This document shows, piece by piece, positions 39,179 through 48,329 of a stretch of 64,000 nucleotides of DNA; the stretch's first letter is position 1; each line of letters opens with the position of its first letter. The translations under genes and the position numbers were made by a program. Source of the DNA: Phycisphaerae bacterium (GTDB lineage Bacteria; Planctomycetota; Phycisphaerae; Sedimentisphaerales; Anaerobacaceae); contig JAUXAB010000001.1 of assembly GCA_030615025.1 (NCBI GenBank), positions 62,001 through 126,000 of the forward strand. The letters run 5' to 3'. The notes below the pieces were generated by a model, which did not search any database, had not been told where the DNA came from, and saw only the letters and a program-made list of their open reading frames with translations.

Positions 39179-40195
39179 CTAAGGTAGTGTCCGCTGTGAA
39201 GCGCTTTCTTGTTCAGCAGGACGTACAAAGTATCTTCTCGTGTACAGCAAATACCCCAGGAAGCAAACAAGCGAGAGCCCACAAAACAAGACCATAGTAT
39301 AATCCTGCGATATACTATACTGTTTGATTATATCGAGCTGCTGCTCGGGGAAATTCATCTTTTCATAGAAATCCAGGATGCTTACACGCGAGAACGTAAT
39401 GCCCGTGGATAGAGCCCAGCCAATAATCAGTAAAACGGCACCCCACCACGCCTTAATACTCAATCTGTATGCGCCCCAGGCCACGTAACCAAGCAGCAAC
39501 ATGACAGCGAGTATTACCGCTGCACCTTTCATTCCGCTCAGGATGAATCCAAAAAACGGAATTGTCCATCCGTAAAACCCCATAGACAACATCGAAACGG
39601 CCGAGAATCCAAACATCAAGCTCAAAGCAAGAACAGGCAGAGGACATTTGTCGGTCCAGCGAACCTTGGTGTCCCTGAACTCGCATGTCGCCTTTACATT
39701 CTTATTTCCATAGAAGAGAACAAGCACTGCGGGAATAATCACGTAAAAGACTGTCATAAACCCGGTCATGGCATACCTCATGAAGATGGCCGCCCCTGGT
39801 GGCATCTGCTCGCTCTCCTCCATCTTCTCGTATATATCAGGCATGAGCAGCAGCATAAAAATAAGTCCACTTATCCCGCAGATAAGCCAGAGCCATGAAG
39901 TAACCAATAAAAGTGCTCTTGCCCACCGTCGGGCTTTAATGGAACCGATACCCATCCAGATGAACCAGGCAGCCAGTAGAACATAGAAAAAAACGCCGGG
40001 AATCATCATAGTAGGGCTCATGGGTGGGGCAGAACTATCATCAAGAACGCTCGATGTAATCATACCAAGTATCATGAAAGGCACCATGAGCGCACAAAAC
40101 CCGCCAAAAATAATCTGGAGGATTCCGAACACGATAAGTCCTGTCTTGCGGTCTTTGAAACCTGAACTTTGCAGCGTTTCTTCATAATCGGTCAT
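39179..40195 (-). CDS. Polytopic membrane protein, unknown
   Basis: 338 residues with about eight hydrophobic segments, beginning MTDYEETLQSSGFKDRKTGL. Examples are IVFGILQIIFGGFCALMVPF, VFFYVLLAAWFIWMGIGSI and LFCGLSLVCFLGYLL. It has charged loops and no catalytic motif that I recognise. It stands alone, downstream of nothing on its strand except the tRNA. Function unknown. Confidence 0.75.
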   Translation of the reverse strand: MTDYEETLQSSGFKDRKTGLIVFGILQIIFGGFCALMVPFMILGMITSSVLDDSSAPPMSPTMMIPGVFFYVLLAAWFIWMGIGSIKARRWARALLLVTSWLWLICGISGLIFMLLLMPDIYEKMEESEQMPPGAAIFMRYAMTGFMTVFYVIIPAVLVLFYGNKNVKATCEFRDTKVRWTDKCPLPVLALSLMFGFSAVSMLSMGFYGWTIPFFGFILSGMKGAAVILAVMLLLGYVAWGAYRLSIKAWWGAVLLIIGWALSTGITFSRVSILDFYEKMNFPEQQLDIIKQYSISQDYTMVLFCGLSLVCFLGYLLYTRRYFVRPAEQESASQRTLP

Positions 40196-40785
40196 ATTTC
40201 ATTTCTCCTATTCTTACTGTTGCCAACTACTACCATATCCGATTACATAATTTCAAACGACTTTAGGTTAATTATACAGAAAAGTCAATATTGAAGCCCT
40301 GATTGAGGCGAAGAAGGGTGCTGTCGAGTTTGTAGGTAGATTTTTTTGGCCTTTAGCAACACTTTCTCAGCTAATAATGCTCGCTACCCCACTGTCATTC
40401 CCGCGAAAGCGGGAATCCACGCTTTTGAGCAACCACCGGCGTAACCTTACGAGCAAAACAAGCTCGTTTTTACCTACAAAGATGACATACACCCGGCGAA
40501 GAACTTAGACCCTTCAACTCCGCTCGCGAGAAGTTTTTCTTTGACGGACTGGAAAATTCCGGCTAATGTATGGCCGGAAACATTGTGGAATGATGCAAAT
40601 CAACTGTGGAGATAATCAACTGACTTGGTTCACAGCTTAGCGCGAATAAAATTTGACGGGAATTACGGGTTTTGGTCGGGTGTGGCAGAAAATAAAAATA
40701 GTTTGGTGCAAGGCCAACTGTACAGGTGTCGGCAGGCACAATAAGAACCCAGTATTTAATAAAATCAAAAAGAAAGGGGGTAATT
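40196..40785. other. Intergenic region, repeats only
   Basis: 590 bases without a supported gene. A CATTCCCGCGAAAGCGGGAATC hairpin (about 40397-40418) is a widely dispersed type of repeat. The minus ORF 40563-41024 lies mostly antisense to the next gene. Confidence 0.55.
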
Positions 40786-41706
40786 ATGCCTGAGTCTGAT
40801 GTAACCATCGCGAAAGAACGACAAGCATTAATGAAACTGATGGATGAGGAGCCGTTTGGCATTTCCAAACGCAAGGTAGATGAGAACATCCTCATTGCTA
40901 CGTGGAACATTCGACATTTCTCGAATAAGAAAAGCCAGCGGGCCATCCAGTACATCGCTGATATCTGCGAACGCTTCGACATCATTGCGCTACAGGAGGT
41001 GAAAACGGACCTGCGAGGGCTCACGAGGCTCCAAAAACTCCTGCCGGGTAACTACAAGATTCTCGTGTCGGACCCAACGGGAAATTATGAGCGGTTTGCT
41101 TTTATTTACGATAAGAGAACCGTCATAAGTACAGGCTTAGTCTGCGAAATCGGGTTTAATGTTCCTGCTGAATCCCACCAGGGGTATCAACTACACAGGA
41201 TGCCTTATTGTGCTTCATTCCGGGCCGGTCGTTTCGATTTCGTCATTGCCAATGCTCACATTTTTTGCGGAAGCTCGGCGAAGGAAAAGCTGCAAAGAGA
41301 AGAAGAGATCAAAATGTTGGTGGAGTTCATAGACAAACGAGCAAGGACGGCCAGAACAAAGGTATTTGACAGAGACTTCTTCGTTGTAGGAGATTTTAAT
41401 ATTGAGGAAGCAGAAGACAAATTTTTTGAGGCTTTAGTGTCTAAGGGATTCCAGATGCCTCCGACAATGAACAGCTTGAAGACGAATTTTGGCAGGGATG
41501 GGACTTTTGATAAGATTGCATGGGTAAACCGTAGGTCATTTTCATTCTCCGGAAACGTCAATGTGGTTCCTTTTGGTGAGGTTCTGTTTCAAGACTGCAC
41601 AATTAAGGGCGGCGAGAAACAAATTAGCGACCACCTTCCACTTTGGGCTGAGTTTGAAATCAATAAGTTGACCCAGGAACTCGACCAGATCATCAATAGG
41701 CCTTAG
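40786..41706 (+). CDS. Endonuclease/exonuclease/phosphatase (EEP) family protein
   Basis: 306 residues from the ATG at 40786 (AAAGGGGG upstream). EEP motifs in order are ILIATWNIRHF (Asn), IIALQEVK (metal Glu), FVIANAHIF (His), FVVGDFNIEE (Asp/Asn) and KQISDHLPLWAEF (catalytic SDHxP His). This metal-dependent phosphodiesterase/phosphatase fold covers DNases and sphingomyelinase-like enzymes. There is no signal peptide, so it probably acts in the cytoplasm. The substrate is not evident. Confidence 0.85.
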   Translation: MPESDVTIAKERQALMKLMDEEPFGISKRKVDENILIATWNIRHFSNKKSQRAIQYIADICERFDIIALQEVKTDLRGLTRLQKLLPGNYKILVSDPTGNYERFAFIYDKRTVISTGLVCEIGFNVPAESHQGYQLHRMPYCASFRAGRFDFVIANAHIFCGSSAKEKLQREEEIKMLVEFIDKRARTARTKVFDRDFFVVGDFNIEEAEDKFFEALVSKGFQMPPTMNSLKTNFGRDGTFDKIAWVNRRSFSFSGNVNVVPFGEVLFQDCTIKGGEKQISDHLPLWAEFEINKLTQELDQIINRP

Positions 41707-41875
41707 AAGATGATTTGATGGATAATATTGTTAATACAACCATAGACTTTAGTTGACGGCAATCGCGCTTTCTGAACAGATTATCATCGATATTTGATAT
41801 CAGTGTCAACAACTTTGTAGACTCGGAATTGCGGATTTCAGTTATACTAAAGAGTTTCTTTGAATTTGTCGCGGC

Positions 41876-41903
41876 GCATAAAAAACCCCGGCTCCGCCGG
41901 GGC
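41876..41903 (-). terminator. Rho-independent terminator of asnA
   Basis: On the minus strand CCCCGGC-GGA-GCCGGGG is followed by TTTTTT, 37 bases after the asnA stop. The + strand lacks a T-run after the stem, so it mainly serves the leftward gene. Confidence 0.85.
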
Positions 41904-41939
41904 CTAATATAAATTCCGTCTCAGGCACGGAATTCCAAT

Positions 41940-43070
41940 TTATTCGATTACGAAGATGTTCTTCTTTTTGCACATGTCCTTGAGGATTTTTGGCCAGACG
42001 GTGGCGCTGACCTCGCCGATGTGGGCCTTTTTCAAAAGCAGCATAAATGTGCGGGACTGGCCGATGCCGCCGCCAATGCTGAGCGGAATCTCGTTGTTTA
42101 TGATGGCCTGATGGTATGGAAACTTCAGGAAATCAAGCTGGCCGGTAAGCTCCAATTGCACTTTCAGCGTTTCGGCGTTAACGCGGATACCCATTGATGT
42201 CAGCTCGTGGCGGCGCTTTGTTACCGGGTTCCAGACAAGGATATCGCCGTTCAGGCCGTGCATCGGTCTTCCGTCCTCGGAAGTTATTTCGGTCACCCAG
42301 TCATCATAATCAGCGGCCCTCATTTCGTGTGGGTAGCCGTCCTTTAACACCCAGCCGATGCCATAGATGAACATCGCGCCGAGTTCCTTCGCAATCTCTG
42401 TCTCGCGCTGCATGCGCGGCAGGCCGGGGAATCTATCGAGGATATCTTCGGCGTGGATAAAAGTGAGCTTGTCGGGCAGGTCTGGGTATTTATCTGTTTT
42501 TAGCTGGGGGAACAGCTTCTGAACGTGGGCCTCGGCGCCCTTGAGGACGTCCCAGAGCTTCTCTACGACTTCTCTGAGGAATTTGAGGTTTCGCTGCTGC
42601 TCGGTTATTGCCAGCTCCCAGTCCCACTGGTCGACGTAGGCGCTGTGGTCGTGGTCGAGGAAGTAGTCCTTGCGTACGGCCCGCATGTCGGTGAGCAGGC
42701 CTTCGCCTATGTTCATTCCGAACTGTTTTAAGGCCATGCGTTTCCACTTGGTAGCGGCCTGGACGACCTGGACGTCTATTGGGTTTTTGTCATTGTCATT
42801 TGAGATGTGGAACTGGATTGGTGTCCGCGAACCGTCGCGGTCGAGCATGTCGTTGACGCCGCTCTCAACGTCCACGATAAGAGGAACGGTAACGCGAATC
42901 AGATTGAGCTGCTTACACATATTTTCCTCGATGTAGTCTTTGGCGGCGTAGGTGGCGAGCTGGGTTTGTTTTGGGGACAGCAGCGAGCTGTAATCCTTCG
43001 GCAGGATTTTCTCTAACTCCGCATAGTCACCGATGCCCGGCCCAGCCAGGTCTGCTTTCTTATCTGCCAT
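41940..43070 (-). CDS. asnA: Aspartate-ammonia ligase AsnA
   Basis: 376 residues, class II aaRS-like asparagine synthetase. Family segments are LTQ-type AATYAAKDYIEENMCKQLNLIRV, PLIVDVESGVNDMLDRDG, VVQAATKWKRMALKQFG, GEGLLTDMRAVRKDY and YVDQWDWE, and near the end SIGGGIGQSRTFMLLL. It converts Asp + NH4+ + ATP to Asn in the cytoplasm. It is slightly longer than the usual 330 residues. It is monocistronic with a clear terminator. Confidence 0.95.
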   Translation of the reverse strand: MADKKADLAGPGIGDYAELEKILPKDYSSLLSPKQTQLATYAAKDYIEENMCKQLNLIRVTVPLIVDVESGVNDMLDRDGSRTPIQFHISNDNDKNPIDVQVVQAATKWKRMALKQFGMNIGEGLLTDMRAVRKDYFLDHDHSAYVDQWDWELAITEQQRNLKFLREVVEKLWDVLKGAEAHVQKLFPQLKTDKYPDLPDKLTFIHAEDILDRFPGLPRMQRETEIAKELGAMFIYGIGWVLKDGYPHEMRAADYDDWVTEITSEDGRPMHGLNGDILVWNPVTKRRHELTSMGIRVNAETLKVQLELTGQLDFLKFPYHQAIINNEIPLSIGGGIGQSRTFMLLLKKAHIGEVSATVWPKILKDMCKKKNIFVIE

Positions 43071-43233
43071 AATGGTTGTCTCCTAAATCTCTTGTAAATA
43101 GCACCTTATAAACACGATAGTTCTTTGTTCCTATTAGGGAACGCCGAATAATAACAGAAACCCTACCCCTTTTTCAAGTTTATTTTTAGATGAAGCCCAA
43201 AGACCGGTATCCGGATCGCAGCCCGGTTTTTAT

Positions 43234-45054
43234 TTACTGTAACTTCCGGAAGGGATTAAAGCCCGGAATTTCGACACTCTGGCCTACGGCAGGGGGGCTG
43301 AAAGATACAAAGCGACCGTTTTTGTATTGCAGCCAGTACAAAGAAGGGTCTTCAAGGCCGACTGAGAAAGTAAATGCTGCCTCAGCAGGCCGGCCGTCAC
43401 TTCTCAATTCTGTAACCTCAACGGTCATACCCGTCAGCTCAATCCTGTCCCCAACGGATAATGCGTGCTGTTCGTTGCGAAACAGCTTGTCAAATACTAA
43501 TACAAGATAGCCGCCTCGCGGACGAACTTTGATAGTCTTGTCGTTGATGCGTCGTACTTCCACGGGTCCAAATTGGCTCGACGCCAGGATTCTCAGATGA
43601 CGAGGAAGCGGCTGGCCTTCGGATGCCCACGCCGGAAGACACGTCAAAGCAACGAAGGCCGATGGTGGATTGACAACCACGAGGTCTTGTTTCTCGATTG
43701 ACCGGTCAAAAGACGTAAGATTCTGAAGACTGTCAAAAAATTCTTTGGGCCCCATAGGAAAAGCTGCTTTGAAGGGCAGGACCAGTGGTGCGATGACAAG
43801 ATGAATTAATATAAATAAGACGGCAAGCAGCATAGCTGGAACCCGCCATAAAAGTAGTTTCGGTCGCCCTTGAATTTTTGTGAAAACAAATGCAACGAAT
43901 TCAGCGATAAGTCCCATTGCCCCAATGCCCACAAATAGCAAAAGACGGTCGGTAGGAAATGTCGCACAAATGGGCAGCACTGATAACAGCATTCCCACCG
44001 CCCAAAACCGGGCAGTCCGGTTTCGCTTTAGTAAAGGAAAAAACAGCAACGCTGTTAACACAAGAAAAACACAAGCGCCGCGCCACACCACAATCCACGC
44101 CTGCGAAGAGAGCAAAATGCAAATATCCGCCGGCGGGACCGCCAGCGAACCCTGCAGCAGAAATGGCCCGTGGTCTATAACCATAGATATATAACGCAAA
44201 GGCTCACCAAGCGGGTCGACATAACACCCAATGTTTGCAAAACCATAGCCGAGGTATGTCCAGAGACAACGCCAGATAAACACGACGGCAACATATGGAA
44301 TCAAAGCTGTAAATCGCCGAACAAATCGGTCTCTATCAATACAGAGAGCATAAGCCGCCAGATACGCGCACGTGGCAATCCCGGCTTCCGCTGATAATAA
44401 ACTCGCAGCAAGAAGCAGGGGTCCAAGAGCTATTCCCAGGCGCCAGCCGTTCCGCCGCCATTGGTCGTGAACCATAAGCACAAGAACGCCAAATAGTGCG
44501 GCCAAAACAGCATTTCGATTTGAAAGCCAGCCAACCGTGGTGCCATGAGCATCATCGATGGCATATAGAATTGCAGCTAAGCCGGCTGCCCAACCGATAG
44601 TTGCGAACCGTCGGTAAAGAAAAGCAACGACCGTCGCAAGAACACCGTACAAAACAATGCTGTGAGCGTGCATTAAAGGAGGAATGTCAGGCCAGAGGAT
44701 GTAGTCGAGCCAGTGGGTGAGGGAGGCCAAAGGTCTCCAGAACGCTCCTTTTATGTGCTCGTAGGTCCACCAGGGAAGGATACCATAGTCTCTCAGCTTG
44801 GCCGTGTGTTCGGGGTCACCATCTAAGAAGTTGAACATGTCCAAAGGCGAATCTAAGAGTTTGACTATACCCTCGTAGTCGGACATCAGGAGCTTGTGGT
44901 GGTAGTCGTCCACAAGCCACCCGGCTTTCAGTGATGGAAGTGTAAGCAGAATGGCCAATACTGCCGCTAAAAATGGAAAACGGCGATGACTTAATAGTGT
45001 GTGTAGGAAATTCCTGAAGCCCTTACCGGTATCCGTCGTTTGCCCTGTTTCCAT
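43234..45054 (-). CDS. GT-C-type polytopic glycosyltransferase-like protein
   Basis: 606 residues with about 10-12 membrane helices up to residue 420, then a soluble C-terminal beta domain. The first periplasmic loop begins AGWLVDDYHHKLL, with the Asp-Asp often catalytic in GT-C enzymes. HAHSIVLYGVLATVVAFLYRR follows. No closer family recognised. It lies downstream of the epimerase gene on the same strand (21-base gap), which suggests a role in surface glycan assembly or protein glycosylation. Confidence 0.65.
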   Translation of the reverse strand: METGQTTDTGKGFRNFLHTLLSHRRFPFLAAVLAILLTLPSLKAGWLVDDYHHKLLMSDYEGIVKLLDSPLDMFNFLDGDPEHTAKLRDYGILPWWTYEHIKGAFWRPLASLTHWLDYILWPDIPPLMHAHSIVLYGVLATVVAFLYRRFATIGWAAGLAAILYAIDDAHGTTVGWLSNRNAVLAALFGVLVLMVHDQWRRNGWRLGIALGPLLLAASLLSAEAGIATCAYLAAYALCIDRDRFVRRFTALIPYVAVVFIWRCLWTYLGYGFANIGCYVDPLGEPLRYISMVIDHGPFLLQGSLAVPPADICILLSSQAWIVVWRGACVFLVLTALLFFPLLKRNRTARFWAVGMLLSVLPICATFPTDRLLLFVGIGAMGLIAEFVAFVFTKIQGRPKLLLWRVPAMLLAVLFILIHLVIAPLVLPFKAAFPMGPKEFFDSLQNLTSFDRSIEKQDLVVVNPPSAFVALTCLPAWASEGQPLPRHLRILASSQFGPVEVRRINDKTIKVRPRGGYLVLVFDKLFRNEQHALSVGDRIELTGMTVEVTELRSDGRPAEAAFTFSVGLEDPSLYWLQYKNGRFVSFSPPAVGQSVEIPGFNPFRKLQ

Positions 45055-45075
45055 TGTGTCAAGTTTCTTCCGGGC

Positions 45076-46014
45076 TTACTCCCTTAGCCAGGTAACAAAT
45101 TTTATGAGACCTTCTTCGATAGTCGTAGAGGGATTATAGCCGAGTTCTCTGACAGCTTTGGTTACATCGGCGTAGGTGCGCTCGACGTCACCGGGCTGAG
45201 GCGGCACGTATTCTTTGATTGCCTTTTTGTCGAGCGCCTTTTCGATTTCAACAATTAAATCATTGACCGTTATTGGGCGTGATTCGCCGAGATTGTAGGT
45301 ATTAAAGCCGTTGCAGTTTTGCATTGCTGCGACTGTGCCGTTGATTATATCGTCAATGTATGTGAAGTCGCGCATCATAGTACCGTCACCATAGACCGAT
45401 ATTGGTTTTCTCTGCTCGATAAGTCTGGCGAATTTGTGGATGGCCAGATCCGGCCTCTGCCGGGGGCCGTAAACCGTGAAAAAACGCAGGCACGTTACCG
45501 AAATTCCGTAAAGGTGGTGATACGCGTGGCAGATAAGCTCGCCCGCCTTTTTAGTTGCCGCATACGGCGAGATGGGAAAATCAACGTTATCGTCCTCAGA
45601 GAACGGGACTTTCTCATTGTTCCCATAGACGCTCGAACTTGAGCCGAAGATAAACTTTCCTATTTTATGCTTTTTTGCAGCTTCGAGTAAGACCACTGTT
45701 CCATTTACATTGACATCGGCATAGAGGAGCGGCCGGGCGATTGACGGCCGCACGCCGGCCCTGGCGGCTAAATGCACAATTATTTCGACACCATCGCCGA
45801 GGGCTTTCTCGCAAGCCGCTCTGTTACGGATATCAGCTTTGATGAGCCGGAAATTTTTGTTTTTAAGGCAGTCGGCGATGTTGCGGCGTTTGATTTGGGG
45901 GTCGTAAAAGTCATCGAAATTGTCAACTCCGAGGACCTGCCAGCCGTCGCCGAGAAGGCGTTCGCTGAGGTGTGAGCCAATGAAACCAGCCGCACCGGTT
46001 ATCAATACTTTCAT
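45076..46014 (-). CDS. NAD-dependent nucleotide-sugar epimerase (UDP-glucuronate 4-epimerase-like)
   Basis: 312 residues, extended SDR fold. The NAD motif is MKVLITGAAGFIGSHL, the catalytic Tyr-Lys is SPYAATKKAGELI, and there is an FTVYGPRQRPDLAI substrate loop and TMMRDFTYIDDII. DNFDDFYDPQIKRRNI after the first motif is characteristic of UDP-glucuronate 4-epimerases. With ugd, galU and a glucuronokinase-like gene in the same cluster, the predicted reaction is UDP-GlcA to UDP-GalA. Confidence 0.88.
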   Translation of the reverse strand: MKVLITGAAGFIGSHLSERLLGDGWQVLGVDNFDDFYDPQIKRRNIADCLKNKNFRLIKADIRNRAACEKALGDGVEIIVHLAARAGVRPSIARPLLYADVNVNGTVVLLEAAKKHKIGKFIFGSSSSVYGNNEKVPFSEDDNVDFPISPYAATKKAGELICHAYHHLYGISVTCLRFFTVYGPRQRPDLAIHKFARLIEQRKPISVYGDGTMMRDFTYIDDIINGTVAAMQNCNGFNTYNLGESRPITVNDLIVEIEKALDKKAIKEYVPPQPGDVERTYADVTKAVRELGYNPSTTIEEGLIKFVTWLRE

Positions 46015-46024
46015 AAAGCAATCC

Positions 46025-46390
46025 TTACGCAGAAATAATAATGACCACTCCGATGGCCAGGACGATTAGAGCCATAGCTCGAAGAAACACAGCCGATTGT
46101 CTTTGCCACCACTCAATTACAGGCCTGAGCTTATTCGGCCCGAGGACGAGAATTAAAATGGCAGATATTAAAAGAAGAATGCCAAAGGCAAATATCACCC
46201 AGAACTGTTTGCATTCGCGGGCACCTAATAGAAATACAACTGCCAGTGCCAGTCGTATGGGGACTGCAAGGTACAGGCGTTTGCCTTTTTTGAAAAATTC
46301 AAACAGTCGATTCATCACGCCGGGCTTTAGTATGTATACGATTGCGATGGCAACGATAACTACGCCGAAAATTTGAATGACGGTGCTCAT
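46025..46390 (-). CDS. Small membrane protein, unknown
   Basis: 121 residues from the ATG at 46390; the track start adds 46 residues antisense to nothing and overlaps galU. Four hydrophobic segments are present (FGVVIVAIAIVYIL, LALAVVFLLGA, FAFGILLLISAILILVLG, ALIVLAIGVVIII). It lies 10 bases after galU and 10 before the epimerase gene, so it is part of that operon. Function unknown. Confidence 0.65.
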   Translation of the reverse strand: MSTVIQIFGVVIVAIAIVYILKPGVMNRLFEFFKKGKRLYLAVPIRLALAVVFLLGARECKQFWVIFAFGILLLISAILILVLGPNKLRPVIEWWQRQSAVFLRAMALIVLAIGVVIIISA

Positions 46391-46400
46391 AATTTTTCTC

Positions 46401-47267
46401 CTAAATTCTTTTTGCCAGCTCCTTAATAAACTGGCGCAAATTTTTGGCCATATCCTCTCGCTTGAGTGCAAACTCGATATTGGTTTTAATGAATCCCTCC
46501 TTATTACCGATATCGCAGCGTTTTCCATCCAGCAGTAACGCGTACATCGCCCGTTCTTTTACCATCATGCGCATTGGTTCAGTGAGTTGAATCTCGCCGT
46601 CTTTGTCGGGCTTTGTCCGGCTGATATACTCAAAAATATCAGGTGTCAGCAAATACCGGCCGGCAATCGCGAGGTTGGAAGGCGCCTCCTGTTCGGTTGG
46701 CTTTTCAATAAAATCCTTCACCAGGTAAACCCGTGGTTCGGTTTGCTCAGCATCAATCACACCATATCGGCTGACTTGGCTCCGGTCGACCTGCTCCACA
46801 AGGACGACAGGTCCCTGGTGTTGTTGGAATAGATGCTGTAGTTGCCGGGCAGCGGGCTCGGTGGCGTCTATCAAAGTATCACCCAGCAGGACAACAAACG
46901 GCTCGTCCTGCACATGATGCCGAGCACAGTATATTGCGTCGCCAAGCCCCTTCATTTCTTTCTGCCACACGAAATGAATATTCGCTAATTCTGAAATCCG
47001 GCGGATCGCTGCCAGCTCGGTCTTTTTGCCATTCTGGAGCAGCTGGGTCTCTAACTGAAAGCTGCGGTCGAAATGCTCCTCGATGGCGCGTTTGCCCTTG
47101 CCGATAATCATCAGGATATCGGTAATCCCTGCGTCCACCGCCTCCTCGACGACGTACTGGATTACGGGGGTATCCACAATTGGCAGCATTTCCTTGGGCT
47201 GTGACTTGGTTGCAGGTAGAAAACGGGTCCCGAAACCTGCTGCGGGAATAACGGCCTTGCGAATCAT
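46401..47267 (-). CDS. galU: UTP-glucose-1-phosphate uridylyltransferase GalU
   Basis: 288 residues from the ATG at 47267. Motifs: VIPAAGFGTRFLPATKSQPKEMLPI (nucleotide-binding and Lys), FVVLLGDTLID (metal Asp) and VYLVKDFIEKPTEQEA. It makes UDP-glucose from UTP and Glc-1-P, feeding ugd in this cluster. The ribosome site GAGGGGGTGG is supplied by a CCCCGAACGTCAGTGAGGGG repeat, and the start codon lies inside the end of the GHMP-kinase gene. Confidence 0.93.
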   Translation of the reverse strand: MIRKAVIPAAGFGTRFLPATKSQPKEMLPIVDTPVIQYVVEEAVDAGITDILMIIGKGKRAIEEHFDRSFQLETQLLQNGKKTELAAIRRISELANIHFVWQKEMKGLGDAIYCARHHVQDEPFVVLLGDTLIDATEPAARQLQHLFQQHQGPVVLVEQVDRSQVSRYGVIDAEQTEPRVYLVKDFIEKPTEQEAPSNLAIAGRYLLTPDIFEYISRTKPDKDGEIQLTEPMRMMVKERAMYALLLDGKRCDIGNKEGFIKTNIEFALKREDMAKNLRQFIKELAKRI

Positions 47268-48304
47268 GTCTTCCACCCCCTCACTGACGTTCGGGGCTCT
47301 GCTTTAGTTCCGGCTATTTTTGGCTTGAGCACCTTGATATTCAACTTACGAAGTTTCTTCTTGAGCTGGTTGAACATCTGCTCGTTCCGGTATGTCCCCA
47401 CGATTGCTCCGCCCGAGCCCGTGAACTTGGCGCTGGCACCAAGCCGGCGGGCTGTTTCCACCATCTGAATATTCTCTTCACTCATCCGGTATATCTTTCG
47501 CCTTCGGTCGAAATTCGCATTGAGCAGGCCGGCGATTTTCTCTAATTGTCTATTCAAGAGACAGCGTTTGACTTTGTCGGTTAGTCCGGCCCAATAACTC
47601 ATCGCGCCGGTCACCTCTTTATCACCGCGCTCGAAACGGTCGCGAATGTTGTTGTGAAATACCTCTGTCGGCTCGCTCAGGTCAGCACGATAGGCAATGT
47701 ACAGCTTGGGGAGCAGCTCCGGCTCAAGCGCTTCGTAGGTCCCATATCCCTGTTTGGCCATAATCTCTTTGCTGAAATCCATGTAAACCAGGCCTTCATA
47801 CACCTGAATCACCCGGTCCTGCAAGCCTGCTGCAATATGCAATTCGTCCACTTCTGCCGAAAGAATCAAATTCGCTTGTATGTACTTGGCGATGCTAACG
47901 CCGTAAAAATCCATAAGTGCCCGTAAGCACGCTGTGATGATTGCGCTGGAACCGGCCAAACCTACGCCGTGCGGTATGTTCGAGCTGTAGCGGATCGTGA
48001 AATGCTTTTTGTGCAGGTCAATATGGTTTTCTTTGCAGTAGTCGTAGAACCTTTTTAGCGTTGCCTTCAGTAGTCGGATGCCGCCGTAATATCCGTGCAG
48101 TCTTACATCCTTGACCAGGTCTTCAATACTGGCGAACCGCGAATGGTCCTTATAGTTAGGTAAAATCTCCAGCTCCGGCGTCTCGTATAGTATGACCTCT
48201 GCGGAGAAATTGCTGAACGCAAACGATATCGTTTTGCCGAAGTACCCATCTGATGGATTTCCAATCAGTCCCACTCGCGGATAGGCCTTAGTATGGATAA
48301 TCAT
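47264..48304 (-). CDS. GHMP kinase, glucuronokinase-like
   Basis: 346 residues. KAYPRVGLIGNPSDGYFGKTIS resembles the N-terminus of plant-type glucuronokinases (RVGL.GNPSD.Y.GRTIS). The ATP loop is IPHGVGLAGSSAIITACLRAL. The C-terminal motif is KFTGSGGAIVGTYRN. It would phosphorylate glucuronate (or another sugar) at C1 so that a pyrophosphorylase can make the UDP-sugar. The last residues KAEPRTSVRGWKT are encoded by the inserted repeat shared with 30.4 and 59.4 kb, so the original C-terminus was probably replaced. Confidence 0.8.
   Translation of the reverse strand: MIIHTKAYPRVGLIGNPSDGYFGKTISFAFSNFSAEVILYETPELEILPNYKDHSRFASIEDLVKDVRLHGYYGGIRLLKATLKRFYDYCKENHIDLHKKHFTIRYSSNIPHGVGLAGSSAIITACLRALMDFYGVSIAKYIQANLILSAEVDELHIAAGLQDRVIQVYEGLVYMDFSKEIMAKQGYGTYEALEPELLPKLYIAYRADLSEPTEVFHNNIRDRFERGDKEVTGAMSYWAGLTDKVKRCLLNRQLEKIAGLLNANFDRRRKIYRMSEENIQMVETARRLGASAKFTGSGGAIVGTYRNEQMFNQLKKKLRKLNIKVLKPKIAGTKAEPRTSVRGWKT
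47271..47304. repeat. CCCCGAACGTCAGTGAGGGG repeat, copy 2 (minus strand)
   Basis: Lies at the GHMP-kinase 3' end and galU 5' end. It supplies the kinase's last codons and galU's ribosome site. The flanks GCAG...GTGGAAG are shared with copy 1. Confidence 0.9.
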
Positions 48305-48329
48305 TATATATATCCTCTATACAACGGCA

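Noticed and set aside
40563-41024. 153-aa minus-strand ORF
   Set aside because: Mostly antisense to the EEP-family gene, whose motifs are clear on the plus strand.
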